30,619 bases of DNA from a bacterium (GTDB taxonomy: Bacteria; Joyebacterota; Joyebacteria; Joyebacterales; Joyebacteraceae), in contig JALGZK010000023.1 of the NCBI GenBank assembly GCA_025774935.1, forward strand, positions 1 to 30,619, given 5' to 3'. Made by a program: the position numbers and the translations under genes. The stretch's first letter is position 1. Each line of letters begins with the position of its first letter. The notes beneath the pieces are model-generated. The model had not been told where the DNA came from, made no database searches, and was given only the letters and a program-made list of their open reading frames with translations. Of this stretch, positions 14,935 to 23,079 are shown one piece after another.

Positions 14935-17016
14935 CTATTCCACCTCGGCCGGCTGCCCGGACTCGGCCACGACCTTGGCCTGAACGTCCGGCGGCGCCTG
15001 CTCGTAGTGCGAGAATTCCTGCTCGTAGTAGCCGCGCCCGCCGGTGATCGACCGGAGGTGCGTGGAGTACTTGTACAGCTCGGCGAGCGGGACCTGCGCC
15101 TTCACCACCTGGTACCGCCCCGACTGTCCCGTCTCACGGATCTTCCCCCGCCGCGACGAGATGTCGCTCATCACGTCCCCGAGGAACTCGTCGGGCACGG
15201 TCACCGTGATGCTGTAGACCGGCTCCAGAAGGACGGGCTTGGCCTCGGCCGCTGCCTCCCTGAACCCGATCGAGCCTGCCATCTTGAACGCCATCTCCGA
15301 CGAGTCGACGTTGTGGTACTTGCCGTCGTACACGGCGACCAGGACGTCGACCACCGGATACCCGGCGAGGACGCCGCGCCCCATCCGTTCGAGAACGCCC
15401 TTCTCAACGGCGGGGATGAACTTCGATGGGATCGCGCCGCCGACGATCTCGTCGGCGAACTCGAATCCCTCGCCCGTCGCGCGCGGCTCGAGCCTGAGCC
15501 ACGCAACGCCGAACTGCCCACGGCCGCCGGTCTGCTTCTTGTACTTCCCTTCGGCCTTGGCCGTCGCGCGGATCGTCTCCCTGTACGGGATCCTCGGCTT
15601 CTCGCGCTCGACCTCCACTCCGAACTTGTCCTTGAGCTTCTCGACCATGACGTCGAGGTGCAGATCTCCGAGCCCGCCGATGATCGTCTGCTTGATGACG
15701 GGGTCGAAGCTCGCCGTGAACGTCGGGTCCTCCTCGTGGAGCTTCTGAAGCCCCGAGCTGATCTTTTCCTCGTCGCCCTTCGACTTGGCGGTGACCGCGA
15801 CCTCGAGCACCGGCTTCGGGAACTCGACCGGCTTGAGGAGGATCGGGTTCGACTTCGCGCAGAGCGTGTCGCCGGTCGAGGTCTTCTTGAGCTTGACGAC
15901 CGCGGCGATGTCACCCGCCGTGACCTCCTCGATCTCCTTCCGGTCACGGCCGACCATCACGTAGATCTGGCCCATCCGCTCCGTCTCGTCCTTCGCCGTG
16001 TTCAGGACGTCGTTGCCTGAGCTCACCTTGCCCGAGTAGACGCGGAAGAACGAGAGCTCTCCCACGTGCTGCTCCGCGACCGTCTTGAAGACGAGCGCGG
16101 CCAGCGGGGCGTCGGCCGTCGTCGGCCGCTTCTCCTCGTCCTCGCTCCTCGGCTTCGTGCCGACGACCTCCCCGGTGTCGGCGGGCGAAGGCATCACCCC
16201 GACTAGGACCTCCATCAGAGACTCGACGCCGACTCCGGAGTCGGCGGCCGTCGCAACGACCGGGACGATCGTCGCAGCTGCGACTCCCTCCCTGAGCCCG
16301 CGCCGGATCTCGTCGGCGGAGAGCGCCTCGTCGCCGAAGAACTTCTCCATCAACTCCTCGTCCGATTCTGCTGCGGCTTCGATGAGCTGCGTCCTGAGCT
16401 CCGAGACCTCATCGGCCATGTCGGCCGGGACGTCTTCCTTCTTGAACTTCCCGGGGCCGTCGTAGATGTAGGCCTTCTCCTCGACGAGGTCGACGATGCC
16501 CTTGAAGCCGTCGGCCGCGCCGATCGGGATCGTGACCGGAGCGGTGCGGGCGCCGAGCATGTCGGAGAGGTCGGCGAGGCACTTCCGGTAGTCCGCGTGC
16601 TCCTTGTCCATCTTGTTCACGCAGATGGCGCGCGGGAGGTTCATCTGGTCGAGGAACTGCCACACGAGCTCGGTCCCGACCTCGACGCCGGACGGCGCCG
16701 CCATCACGACGACTGCCGAATCGGCGACACGTAGGCCGGCCTTCACGTCGCCGTAGAAGTCCGCGTACCCTGGACAGTCGAGCACATTGATCTTGGTCCC
16801 GTTCCAGTTCGCGTAGGCTATGCCGAGGTTGATGGAGATCTCCCGCCTCTTCTCGTTCTCTGCGTAGTCGAGAGCCGACGACCCGTCATCCACCCTGCCC
16901 ATCCTCGACACGGAGCCTCCGAGGAAGAGAACGGCCTCCGCGAGCGTCGTCTTGCCCGCGCCGCCGTGGGCGACGAATGCGACGTTTCTGATCTTGTCCG
17001 GCGACGGTGACTTCAT
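14935..17016 (-). CDS. Elongation factor G paralogue (EF-G2-like GTPase)
   Basis: This is a 693-residue translational GTPase with the full EF-G architecture: GTPase domain, domain II, and domains III-V including the conserved domain IV. G1 is AHGGAGKT (16-23) instead of the canonical AHIDAGKT. G3 is DCPGY (80-84) in place of DTPGH, so the catalytic histidine is Tyr. G2 has Ser in REISI where standard EF-G has Thr, and G4 is NKMD (134-137). These changes typify the EF-G-2/FusA2-like paralogues, whose role in translocation or recycling is poorly defined. The ATG at 17016 has GGAAGGA upstream. It heads the yebC-ruv run after a divergent promoter region. A canonical fusA is expected elsewhere in the genome. 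Confidence 0.88.
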   Translation of the reverse strand: MKSPSPDKIRNVAFVAHGGAGKTTLAEAVLFLGGSVSRMGRVDDGSSALDYAENEKRREISINLGIAYANWNGTKINVLDCPGYADFYGDVKAGLRVADSAVVVMAAPSGVEVGTELVWQFLDQMNLPRAICVNKMDKEHADYRKCLADLSDMLGARTAPVTIPIGAADGFKGIVDLVEEKAYIYDGPGKFKKEDVPADMADEVSELRTQLIEAAAESDEELMEKFFGDEALSADEIRRGLREGVAAATIVPVVATAADSGVGVESLMEVLVGVMPSPADTGEVVGTKPRSEDEEKRPTTADAPLAALVFKTVAEQHVGELSFFRVYSGKVSSGNDVLNTAKDETERMGQIYVMVGRDRKEIEEVTAGDIAAVVKLKKTSTGDTLCAKSNPILLKPVEFPKPVLEVAVTAKSKGDEEKISSGLQKLHEEDPTFTASFDPVIKQTIIGGLGDLHLDVMVEKLKDKFGVEVEREKPRIPYRETIRATAKAEGKYKKQTGGRGQFGVAWLRLEPRATGEGFEFADEIVGGAIPSKFIPAVEKGVLERMGRGVLAGYPVVDVLVAVYDGKYHNVDSSEMAFKMAGSIGFREAAAEAKPVLLEPVYSITVTVPDEFLGDVMSDISSRRGKIRETGQSGRYQVVKAQVPLAELYKYSTHLRSITGGRGYYEQEFSHYEQAPPDVQAKVVAESGQPAEVE

Positions 17017-17095
17017 GGTCCTTCCTTCCAGGATGGTGCCGATGTGCCTGCAGGCGAGCGCGCGAACGCCCCCTGTGGACGATGTCAAACACTAG

Positions 17096-17124
17096 AAACT
17101 ACCAGCATATCAGGGGTTAGTCAA
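17096..17124 (-). promoter_or_regulatory. Sigma-70-type promoter for the EF-G2/yebC/ruv run
   Basis: On the minus strand TTGACT (-35) and TAGTTT (-10) are separated by 17 bp, in a locally AT-rich stretch that stands out from the GC-rich surroundings. The start would fall near 17089, about 70 nt before the EF-G2 ATG. The -35 is strong and the -10 weak. An overlapping alternative pairs TTTCAG with TATGCT. Confidence 0.45.
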
Positions 17125-17145
17125 CCTGAAACGACGACATTCCGC

Positions 17146-17174
17146 TTGCGCGTCCGCCGGTCTGGTGGTATCTT
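17146..17174 (+). promoter_or_regulatory. Sigma-70-type promoter of the SurA/PpiD-like gene
   Basis: TTGCGC (-35) and TATCTT (-10) lie 17 bp apart in the divergent gap, pointing at the plus-strand chaperone gene. Transcription would begin around 17181, giving a 5' UTR of roughly 68 nt that opens with a hairpin. Confidence 0.5.
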
Positions 17175-17188
17175 CTAAGCGCGTGAAC

Positions 17189-17206
17189 GGCCCTCTCCGG
17201 AGGGCC
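17189..17206 (+). other. 5' UTR hairpin with a UNCG-type tetraloop
   Basis: GGCCCTC, TCCG, GAGGGCC form a perfect 7-bp GC stem capped by a C(UCCG)G loop, a member of the very stable UNCG class. It lies a few bases after the predicted transcription start. No U-run follows, so it is not a terminator. It may protect the 5' end from decay or hold the message open. Confidence 0.5.
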
Positions 17207-17248
17207 TTGCCGTGATTGCGAACGGATCTTCTACGGAGGCACTACCAG

Positions 17249-19084
17249 ATGCTCGCCGCACTGCGCTCGAACACAAAGATCATCCTGTGGATCGTCGTCG
17301 TGGGCTTCGTCGGCTTCATCTTCGCCGGCTGGGGCCGCGGTCTCCAGCGCTCGGGAACGACGGCCGCCCCGGAGAGGGGCACGATCGGCAGGGTCGACGG
17401 CGTCCCCATCACCTTCCGCGACTTCAACGAGGTCGTGAGGCAGCGGCTCGTGGAGTACGCTCAGCAGACCGGAACGGACATCTCGGAGGCGACCCGCGAG
17501 GCGGTGCGGGAGGAGACCTGGAACACCATGGTCGCCGACATCCTGATCTCGCAGGAGATCGAGCGACTGGGGATCGACGTCCCCGACGAGCTCGTCTTCG
17601 AGCTCCTCTGGAACAACCCGCCGTCGTCGGTCTACAACGCGCCGGCCTTCCACGACGAGTCCGGGAACTTCAGCTTCGACCTCTACCACCGCGAGATCCA
17701 GCTCAACCCGGAGCGCTGGGAGGGCGTCGCCGAGATGTACCGCGACAGCATGAAGCGCCAGCTCCTCCAGAACGAGGTCCAGGCCGCCGCGCTCATTAGC
17801 GAGAACGAGGTCTGGGACGAGTTCGTCGCGCAGAACGAGAAGGTCCGCGCGAAGTACGTCGCGGTCGAGCCGCGGCGCATGGACCGCGAGCCGCTCGAGC
17901 CGACGGACGAAGAGGTCAGGAACTACTTCGACACGCACCGCGCGGACTACGAGCGCCCGCCGACGGCCGTTCTCCACCTCGTGAAGTTCGAGAAGGTCGC
18001 GAGTCCCGAGGACGAGGAGGACATCGTCATGAGTCTCGCGGAGCTCACCTCCGCGGTGCGAGACGGCGAGGACTTCGCTGAGCTCGCGAAGGTCTACTCC
18101 GACGGTCCGAGCGCGCCCGAGGGCGGCGACCTCGGCTGGTTCGGTCGCGGGAAGATGGTCGCCGCGTTCGAGGAGGTCGCCTTCGAGCTCGAGGTCGGCG
18201 AGGTCAGCGAGCCTGTGAAGACGCAGTTCGGCTACCACATCATCAAGGTCGAGGAGAAGAGAGGCTCCGGCGACTCGGCCGAGGTCAAGGCCCGCCACAT
18301 CCTGTCCGAGATCGTCCCGAGCGAGGAGACGCTCGTCGGAATCGAGCAGGACCTCCAGGCGTTCACCGAGCAGGTGAACGAGGTCGGCATCATGGAGGCC
18401 GCCGCGGTCGACACGGCGTACGTCGTGGAGACCACGACCCCCTTCGCGGACGGCAACTTCATCCCGATGGTCGGGAGCCTGCGGCCCGCCGTGAAGGTCA
18501 CGTTCGAGAGCGAGCCCGGCACGGTCGTCGGGCCGTACGTCACCAGGGACGCGTACTACATCTTCGAGGTCGCTGAGCGCATCCCCACCTCCCTCCCGAC
18601 CTACGACGAGCTCCTGACCGAGGCAGAGGAGATGGGACGGGACCACCCGGCGAAGCTCGCCCTGATCGGCGAGAGACAGCGGGACCGCGCGCGTGCGGTC
18701 GCCGGCGAGATCGCTGCGGCGGTCGCGGCGGGCGCCACCCTCGAGGAAGCGGCCGAGGAGCGCGGCTACGAGGTCCGCGAGACGACCGTCTTCAGCAGGC
18801 GGGATTACGTCGCGGGCGTCGGACGCGGGAACGAGTTCGTCGGGGTGGCGTTCGGGCTCCGCACCGGCGAGACGAGCGGCGCCGTCGGGACCGAGGCGCC
18901 GGAGCGGTTCTACGTCCTCAGGGTCGAGGAGAAGGTCGCCGCCGACCAGGCCGCGTTTGCCGATGCTGAGGAGCAGATCCGCGGCCAGCTCCTTCAGCGC
19001 GAGCGCGTCGAGCTCTTCACCGGCTGGCTCGAGGGGCTCATGGCGAGGGCCAACATCGAGGACTTCAGGGACACTTACTTCTAG
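17249..19084 (+). CDS. SurA/PpiD-type periplasmic peptidyl-prolyl isomerase
   Basis: This 611-residue protein is anchored in the inner membrane by one N-terminal helix (IILWIVVVGFVGFIFAG, about residues 11-27) and faces the periplasm. A SurA_N-type chaperone region (about 40-200: GTIGRVDGVPITFRDFNEVVRQ) precedes a parvulin domain with the diagnostic SDGPSAPEGGDLGWFGRGKM and FGYHIIKVEEK. A second parvulin-like start (VKARHILSEI) follows but lacks the GGDLGWF core, so it is degenerate. The build matches PpiD, which helps fold proteins leaving the Sec translocon. Start: ATG 17249 with GGAGG 9 nt upstream; a TTG at 17216 is less likely. It is a single-gene unit, divergent from EF-G2, and ends at a strong terminator. 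Confidence 0.88.
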   Translation: MLAALRSNTKIILWIVVVGFVGFIFAGWGRGLQRSGTTAAPERGTIGRVDGVPITFRDFNEVVRQRLVEYAQQTGTDISEATREAVREETWNTMVADILISQEIERLGIDVPDELVFELLWNNPPSSVYNAPAFHDESGNFSFDLYHREIQLNPERWEGVAEMYRDSMKRQLLQNEVQAAALISENEVWDEFVAQNEKVRAKYVAVEPRRMDREPLEPTDEEVRNYFDTHRADYERPPTAVLHLVKFEKVASPEDEEDIVMSLAELTSAVRDGEDFAELAKVYSDGPSAPEGGDLGWFGRGKMVAAFEEVAFELEVGEVSEPVKTQFGYHIIKVEEKRGSGDSAEVKARHILSEIVPSEETLVGIEQDLQAFTEQVNEVGIMEAAAVDTAYVVETTTPFADGNFIPMVGSLRPAVKVTFESEPGTVVGPYVTRDAYYIFEVAERIPTSLPTYDELLTEAEEMGRDHPAKLALIGERQRDRARAVAGEIAAAVAAGATLEEAAEERGYEVRETTVFSRRDYVAGVGRGNEFVGVAFGLRTGETSGAVGTEAPERFYVLRVEEKVAADQAAFADAEEQIRGQLLQRERVELFTGWLEGLMARANIEDFRDTYF

Positions 19085-19112
19085 GCGCAGCCGGACTGAC
19101 GGACACGAAACG

Positions 19113-19142
19113 AGGCCCCGCTTCGGCGGGGCCTCTTCTTTT
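19113..19142 (+). terminator. Rho-independent terminator
   Basis: AGGCCCCGC, a TTCG loop and GCGGGGCCT form a perfect 9-bp stem followed by CTTCTTTT. It lies 29 bp after the stop of the PPIase gene. The convergent minus-strand operon ends 22 bp beyond it. The same stem may help stop that transcript, but only the plus direction has a good T-run. Confidence 0.93.
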
Positions 19143-19163
19143 GCGCGGGCGCGACGGGAGGCG

Positions 19164-19607
19164 CTATCCGTCGAGAGGCAGGAACCTCTCGTAGTCCTTC
19201 CCGACGATCAGCTCGATGTCGACGAGCGGCGTCTCCGGGACCTGCTGGATCACGTTCCCGACCCGGAGGAGCCTCGCGAGCGTGCGCGCGCTCACCTGAT
19301 CGCCCGTCCTGTCGATGACGATCGTCTCCTCGTACTCGAAGTGGTCGGCGTTTCGGAAGTCGACGACGTCGTAGCCGTGAGAGCGAAGGTGCTTCGCCGT
19401 CCGGAGACCGACCCCCTCGACCCCGCAGCCGTTCAGCACGAGCACGGAGAGGTCGCCCTCCCTGGACGGCTGAGGCGCGAAGACGCCGTAGAGCGAGAGT
19501 GCCAGGTAGACGATGGCGGCAAGGAGCACGATCACGAGCGCGTTGTACGCAATCGACGCCGGTCTCCGCTCCGCCTTCTTCTTCTTGCGCGACTTCTTCT
19601 TCGCCAC
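19164..19607 (-). CDS. Small membrane-anchored LytR_C-domain protein
   Basis: This 147-residue protein has a very basic N-terminus (VAKKKSRKKKKAERR), one transmembrane helix (about residues 22-42: NALVIVLLAAIVYLALSLYGV) and then a LytR_C-like domain starting LSVLVLNGCGVEGVGLRTAK and ending with an IVGKDYE segment. In LCP (LytR-CpsA-Psr) proteins this domain sits at the C-terminus after the catalytic LCP domain. Here it stands alone on a membrane anchor, so it cannot be a ligase itself. Starting at GTG 19607, 14 bp after the HIT gene, it is the last gene of the operon. The role is unknown; binding to envelope polymer or a partner is an inference. Confidence 0.75.
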   Translation of the reverse strand: MAKKKSRKKKKAERRPASIAYNALVIVLLAAIVYLALSLYGVFAPQPSREGDLSVLVLNGCGVEGVGLRTAKHLRSHGYDVVDFRNADHFEYEETIVIDRTGDQVSARTLARLLRVGNVIQQVPETPLVDIELIVGKDYERFLPLDG

Positions 19608-19621
19608 GGGTCCCCCGCCGC

Positions 19622-20104
19622 CTACTCCTCCCCCGCATGTTCGAGGAGCCGGTCGTAGGTTTGAATGAGGAGCTCCGGGATGACGCGGGTCTCGCCGAGG
19701 ACCGGCATGAAGTTCGTGTCGCCTTCCCACCGTGGAACGATGTGCACGTGCACGTGTCCCGGCACGCCCGCTCCCGCGCAGTGTCCGAGGTTCACGCCGA
19801 CGTTCATCCCCTGCGGCGCGAACGAGCGTTCCAGGATCCGCTCCGCGCGAGCGACCGTGTCCATGAGGTCGCACCGCTCCTCGTGGGTGAGCCCCGACAG
19901 GGTCGCCACGTGCCGGAACGGAGCGATCATGAGATGGCCGTTGTTGTAGGGGTACGCGTTCAGGATCACGAACGAGAGCGGCGTCCGGAGCAGGATCAGG
20001 TTCTTCCGGTCGTCGTCCTCAGCCGGCTTGTCGCAGAAGATGCAGCCTTCGGCCTCGTCTCCCATGAGGTACTCCATCCTCCATGGCGCCCAGAGCCTAT
20101 CCAT
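19622..20104 (-). CDS. HIT-family nucleotide hydrolase/phosphorylase (Ap4A phosphorylase-like)
   Basis: The 160 residues carry the histidine triad HVHVHIVPRW near 117-126 and the family's RTPLSFVILNAYPYNNGHLMIAP segment. The N-terminus MDRLWAPWRMEYL with CIFC and the C-terminal GDTNFMPVLGETRVIPE resemble the diadenosine tetraphosphate phosphorylase subgroup (Rv2613c type), which splits Ap4A with phosphate. The ATG lies inside the end of panC (8-bp overlap), indicating translational coupling. The subgroup assignment is from motif memory; generic HIT hydrolase is the safe call. Confidence 0.88.
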   Translation of the reverse strand: MDRLWAPWRMEYLMGDEAEGCIFCDKPAEDDDRKNLILLRTPLSFVILNAYPYNNGHLMIAPFRHVATLSGLTHEERCDLMDTVARAERILERSFAPQGMNVGVNLGHCAGAGVPGHVHVHIVPRWEGDTNFMPVLGETRVIPELLIQTYDRLLEHAGEE

Positions 20105-20990
20105 CGTCGTGACTCCCCCCCGCCTCCTCGCCCCGCTTCCTCTCGCCCAGGACGACGTTGTCGATGAGGCGCGTCTTCCCGATCACCACGGCGAGCGCGA
20201 ACATGACGCCCGGCCCGAGCTCCGGAACGTCCTCGAGCGTCTTCGCGTCGACCGCCGCCACGTACTGGATCTCGGCGCCCTTCACCGATCCGATCAGCGT
20301 CCGCATGCCGTCGAGGAGGAGTGCCGCGTCGGACTCCCCGCACCGGTAGAGCTGCTCCGCGTACTCGAGTGCCTCGTGGAGGACAAGCGCGTCCTTCCGC
20401 TCCTCCGGAGACAGGTACGCGTTCCGCGAGCTCATCGCGAGCCCGTCCGGCTCGCGCACCGTCGGCCCCCGGACGATCTCCACCCCCATGTCGAGGTCGG
20501 CGGCCATCCGCTCGATCACGGCCGCCTGCTGACCGTCCTTCTGGCCGAACACGGCCACGTTCGGCCGCACCACGTTCAGGAGCTTCGCGACGACCGTCGT
20601 GACGCCCTCGAAGTGCCCCGGGCGGAACGCCCCGCACATCTTCCGGGTCAGCTTCTGCACGTGCACGACCGTCTCGAACCCGGCCGGGTAGACCTCGCGC
20701 GCCTCCGGGGCGAAGACGACGTCGGCCCCCGCATCGGCGGCGAGCCTCGCGTCCTCGTCGAGGTCGCGCGGGTACCGCTCGAAGTCCTCAGAGGGTCCGA
20801 ACTGCGTCGGGTTGACGAAGACCGAGACCACGACCACGTCGGCGAGCTCGCCAGCGAGCCGGACGAGGCTCAGGTGTCCCTCGTGCAGCGCGCCCATCGT
20901 GGGCACGAGAGCGACGACCGAGCCCGCGTCCCGGAACTCGGCCGATCTCCTCCTCATCTGGTCGACCGACCGGATGATCTCCACGCACAC
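20097..20990 (-). CDS. panC: Pantothenate synthetase
   Basis: PanC joins pantoate and beta-alanine using ATP, the last step of pantothenate synthesis. The 297 residues hold PTMGALHEGHLSLVR (HIGH-like motif), VSVFVNPTQFGP, the GQKDGQQAAVIERM segment and the KMSKS-like AMSSRN. The length is normal, with an extra Lys/Glu-rich tail. The start is GTG 20990; GTG 20984 two codons later has better spacing (5 nt) from the GGGGG run and is an alternative. It follows panB by 24 bp. Confidence 0.95.
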   Translation of the reverse strand: MCVEIIRSVDQMRRRSAEFRDAGSVVALVPTMGALHEGHLSLVRLAGELADVVVVSVFVNPTQFGPSEDFERYPRDLDEDARLAADAGADVVFAPEAREVYPAGFETVVHVQKLTRKMCGAFRPGHFEGVTTVVAKLLNVVRPNVAVFGQKDGQQAAVIERMAADLDMGVEIVRGPTVREPDGLAMSSRNAYLSPEERKDALVLHEALEYAEQLYRCGESDAALLLDGMRTLIGSVKGAEIQYVAAVDAKTLEDVPELGPGVMFALAVVIGKTRLIDNVVLGERKRGEEAGGSHDDG

Positions 20991-21014
20991 CCCCGGCTCG
21001 CGACGCCGCTCGCG

Positions 21015-21818
21015 TCAGTAGCTCTCGTCGAGGTCCGGATACGCGCCCGACTTGACGTCCCTCACGAACCCGCCGGCCGCCTCGCTCACTACCTTCTTCG
21101 TGTCGCCGTAGGAGCGCACAAACTTCGGGACCTTCCCCTCGACGTACCCCAGGATGTCGTTCACGACGAGCACCTGGCCGTCCGTGTGGGGTCCGGCGCC
21201 GATCCCGATCGTCGGTATCGAGATCGATTCGGTGATCGCCTTCCCCACCTGCCAGGGCATCCCCTCGAGCACCATCGAGAAGCACCCGGCCTCCTCGAGG
21301 GCCTTCGCGTCGTCGAGCAGCCGCTCCTTCGCGTCGTCGTTCTTCCCCTGGACCCGGTAGCCCCCGAGCTCGTGGATGGCCTGGGGCGTGAGGCCGATGT
21401 GTCCCATGACGGGGATCCCGGCTTCGAGCACGGCCGCGATCTTGGGCACCATCCTGCGCCCGCCCTCGAGCTTCACGGCCTCGGCACCACCCTCCTTGAC
21501 GAGCCGGCCGGCGCTCCGCACCGCGTCGTCGATGGACGCCTGATACGACATGAACGGCATGTCCCCCACGACGAGCGCCTTCGGCCTCGCCCTCGCGACC
21601 GCCGCCGTGAGGAGGACCATCGCGTCGAGGCTCACCGGCAGGGTGTTCTCGTAGCCCAGGACGACCATGGCGGCGCTATCGCCCACCAGGATCATGTCGA
21701 CGCCTGCCTCGTCGAGGAGCCGCGCGGTCATGTGATCGTACGCGGTGAGTACGGCGATCTTCTCGCCGCGCTCCTTCATCGCCACGATCGACGGCGCGGT
21801 TCGCTTCTTCCGTTCCAT
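21015..21818 (-). CDS. panB: 3-methyl-2-oxobutanoate hydroxymethyltransferase
   Basis: PanB transfers a hydroxymethyl group from methylene-tetrahydrofolate to alpha-ketoisovalerate, giving ketopantoate. The 267-residue TIM-barrel enzyme shows VLTAYDHMTARLLDEAGVDMILVGDS (metal-site Asp), VVGDMPFMSY, KLEGG and GHIGLTPQ, and the late IGIGAG. ATG 21818 is chosen over an upstream in-frame TTG at 21857, because it gives the normal N-terminus and has GGAAGAA 7 nt before it. Its folate-derived C1 donor links it to the folB/folK genes upstream in the same operon. No panE/panD is in view. Confidence 0.96.
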   Translation of the reverse strand: MERKKRTAPSIVAMKERGEKIAVLTAYDHMTARLLDEAGVDMILVGDSAAMVVLGYENTLPVSLDAMVLLTAAVARARPKALVVGDMPFMSYQASIDDAVRSAGRLVKEGGAEAVKLEGGRRMVPKIAAVLEAGIPVMGHIGLTPQAIHELGGYRVQGKNDDAKERLLDDAKALEEAGCFSMVLEGMPWQVGKAITESISIPTIGIGAGPHTDGQVLVVNDILGYVEGKVPKFVRSYGDTKKVVSEAAGGFVRDVKSGAYPDLDESY

Positions 21819-21850
21819 GTTCGGTTCTTCCGGGGTTCGGTTCTTCCGGG
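21819..21850 (-). repeat. 16-bp perfect tandem duplication abutting the panB start
   Basis: Two identical 16-bp copies lie back to back (plus-strand unit GTTCGGTTCTTCCGGG). Each contains the Shine-Dalgarno-like GGAAGAA on the minus strand, so the panB leader has a duplicated ribosome binding site. Only the copy next to the ATG is at a usable distance. Confidence 0.7.
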
Positions 21851-21884
21851 GGTCCAATGCTCCGGGGTCCGGACTCGGGACGCG

Positions 21885-22529
21885 CTACGTTCGCGTGCCG
21901 ATGGGAACGTAGTAGGCGGTGCCCTTGTCGTGTTCCTCGATCTCCCGCGCAAGCTCCTCGAAGTCCGCGGTGCTCTCGACGAAGTCGATCTCGTTCGTGT
22001 TCACGACGATGAGGGGCGTGTCCTTGTAGTGGAAGAAGAAGTAGTTGTAGGCCTCGGTCAACGTCTCGATGTACTCACGCGACATGCCGCGCTCGAACTC
22101 GCGGCCGCGCTTCTTGATCCTCTCCATCAGGACGTCGACCGACGCCTGGAGGTAGACGACGATGTCCGGCTTCGGGACCTCGCGCTCGAGGAGGTCGGCC
22201 AGGCGCTTGTAGAGCCCTAACTCGTTGTCGTCGAGCGTGATGTTCGCGAAGATCCTGTCCTTCGCGAATATGTAATCAGCGACTACCCGCTCCATGAAGA
22301 GGTCGAACTGCTTGAGCTCGGTCTGCTGCTTGTGCCGCGACAGGAGGAAGAAGAGCTGCGTCTGAAACGCGTGCCCCCTCATGTCCTGGTAGAAGTCCGC
22401 GAGGAACGGGTTCTCCTCGACGACCTCGAGCTTGAGATGCGCGTCCCAGTTCTTGGCGAGGAGCGTCGCGAGCGTCGTCTTGCCGACACCGATCACTCCC
22501 TCGATGGCAACGTAGTTCTTCCCCGCCAA
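21885..22529 (-). CDS. Deoxynucleoside kinase (dGK/dAK type)
   Basis: This 214-residue P-loop kinase phosphorylates deoxynucleosides in nucleotide salvage. The P-loop GVIGVGKTT is at 11-19, followed by EENPFLADFYQDM (substrate Glu) and then AKDRIFAN with the DR motif. The lid region is rich in basic residues (MERIKKRGREFERGM). The fold family is that of human dGK/dCK and Lactobacillus dAK/dGK; the exact base preference cannot be read by eye. It follows folK by 12 bp. A kinase of this family beside folK is, as I recall, a frequent pairing in the Bacteroidetes/FCB group. Confidence 0.88.
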   Translation of the reverse strand: MAGKNYVAIEGVIGVGKTTLATLLAKNWDAHLKLEVVEENPFLADFYQDMRGHAFQTQLFFLLSRHKQQTELKQFDLFMERVVADYIFAKDRIFANITLDDNELGLYKRLADLLEREVPKPDIVVYLQASVDVLMERIKKRGREFERGMSREYIETLTEAYNYFFFHYKDTPLIVVNTNEIDFVESTADFEELAREIEEHDKGTAYYVPIGTRT

Positions 22530-22541
22530 TTTCCCCCCTGA

Positions 22542-23069
22542 TCAGGTTCCCGCTTTGACGTCGGGGCCCGGAGTCGGAGGCCCGCCGACACGCGTGACGT
22601 CGTCCCCGGCGTCGCCGAGCTCCTTCAGCACCACGCGGATGTTCCCGGAGAGCCCGGGCACGATGAGCTCGGGCGATATCTCCTCGAGCGGGACCAGCAC
22701 GAACGCGCGCTTCGAGATCCGCGGGTGCGGCACCATGAGCTCGGGCTCCTCCACCTGGAGATCGTCGAATACGAGCAGGTCGAGATCGAGCGTCCTCGGC
22801 CCCCACGACTCGCGCCTGATCCTCCCGCACCGGTCCTCGATGGCGAGCATGTGGTTCAGGAGCGACCGGGCGTCGAGGTCTGTCCGAAGCTCGGCCGCAG
22901 CGTTGAGGAACCGTGGTTGGTCTTCGAGCCCCACGGCGCGCGTGTCGTAGACCGATGAGATCGAGACGATTTCGGTCCCCGGGAGCGCCGCGATCATCCC
23001 GAGTCCGCGCTTGATGTAGCCCAACCGGTCGCCCAGGTTGGAGCCGATTCCGATCCACGCCCTGTGCAT
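22542..23069 (-). CDS. folK: HPPK (hydroxymethyl-dihydropteridine pyrophosphokinase)
   Basis: FolK transfers pyrophosphate from ATP to 6-hydroxymethyl-7,8-dihydropterin in folate synthesis. The 175 residues include IGIGSNLGDRLGYI at the start, SSVYDTRAVGLEDQPRFLNA and the signature WGPRTLDLDLLVFDD, followed by VPHPRISKRAFVLVPLEEI. ATG 23069 gives the standard start; an in-frame extension to 23159 would overlap folB. The roughly 25-residue Pro/Gly-rich tail after the core is not conserved. Confidence 0.95.
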   Translation of the reverse strand: MHRAWIGIGSNLGDRLGYIKRGLGMIAALPGTEIVSISSVYDTRAVGLEDQPRFLNAAAELRTDLDARSLLNHMLAIEDRCGRIRRESWGPRTLDLDLLVFDDLQVEEPELMVPHPRISKRAFVLVPLEEISPELIVPGLSGNIRVVLKELGDAGDDVTRVGGPPTPGPDVKAGT

Positions 23070-23079
23070 GATGTCTCCG

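Noticed and set aside
19113-19142. Equally strong bidirectional terminator for the convergent genes
   Set aside because: The T-run is present only in the plus direction; the minus direction reads CGTTTCG, so only weak help for the minus-strand operon is likely.
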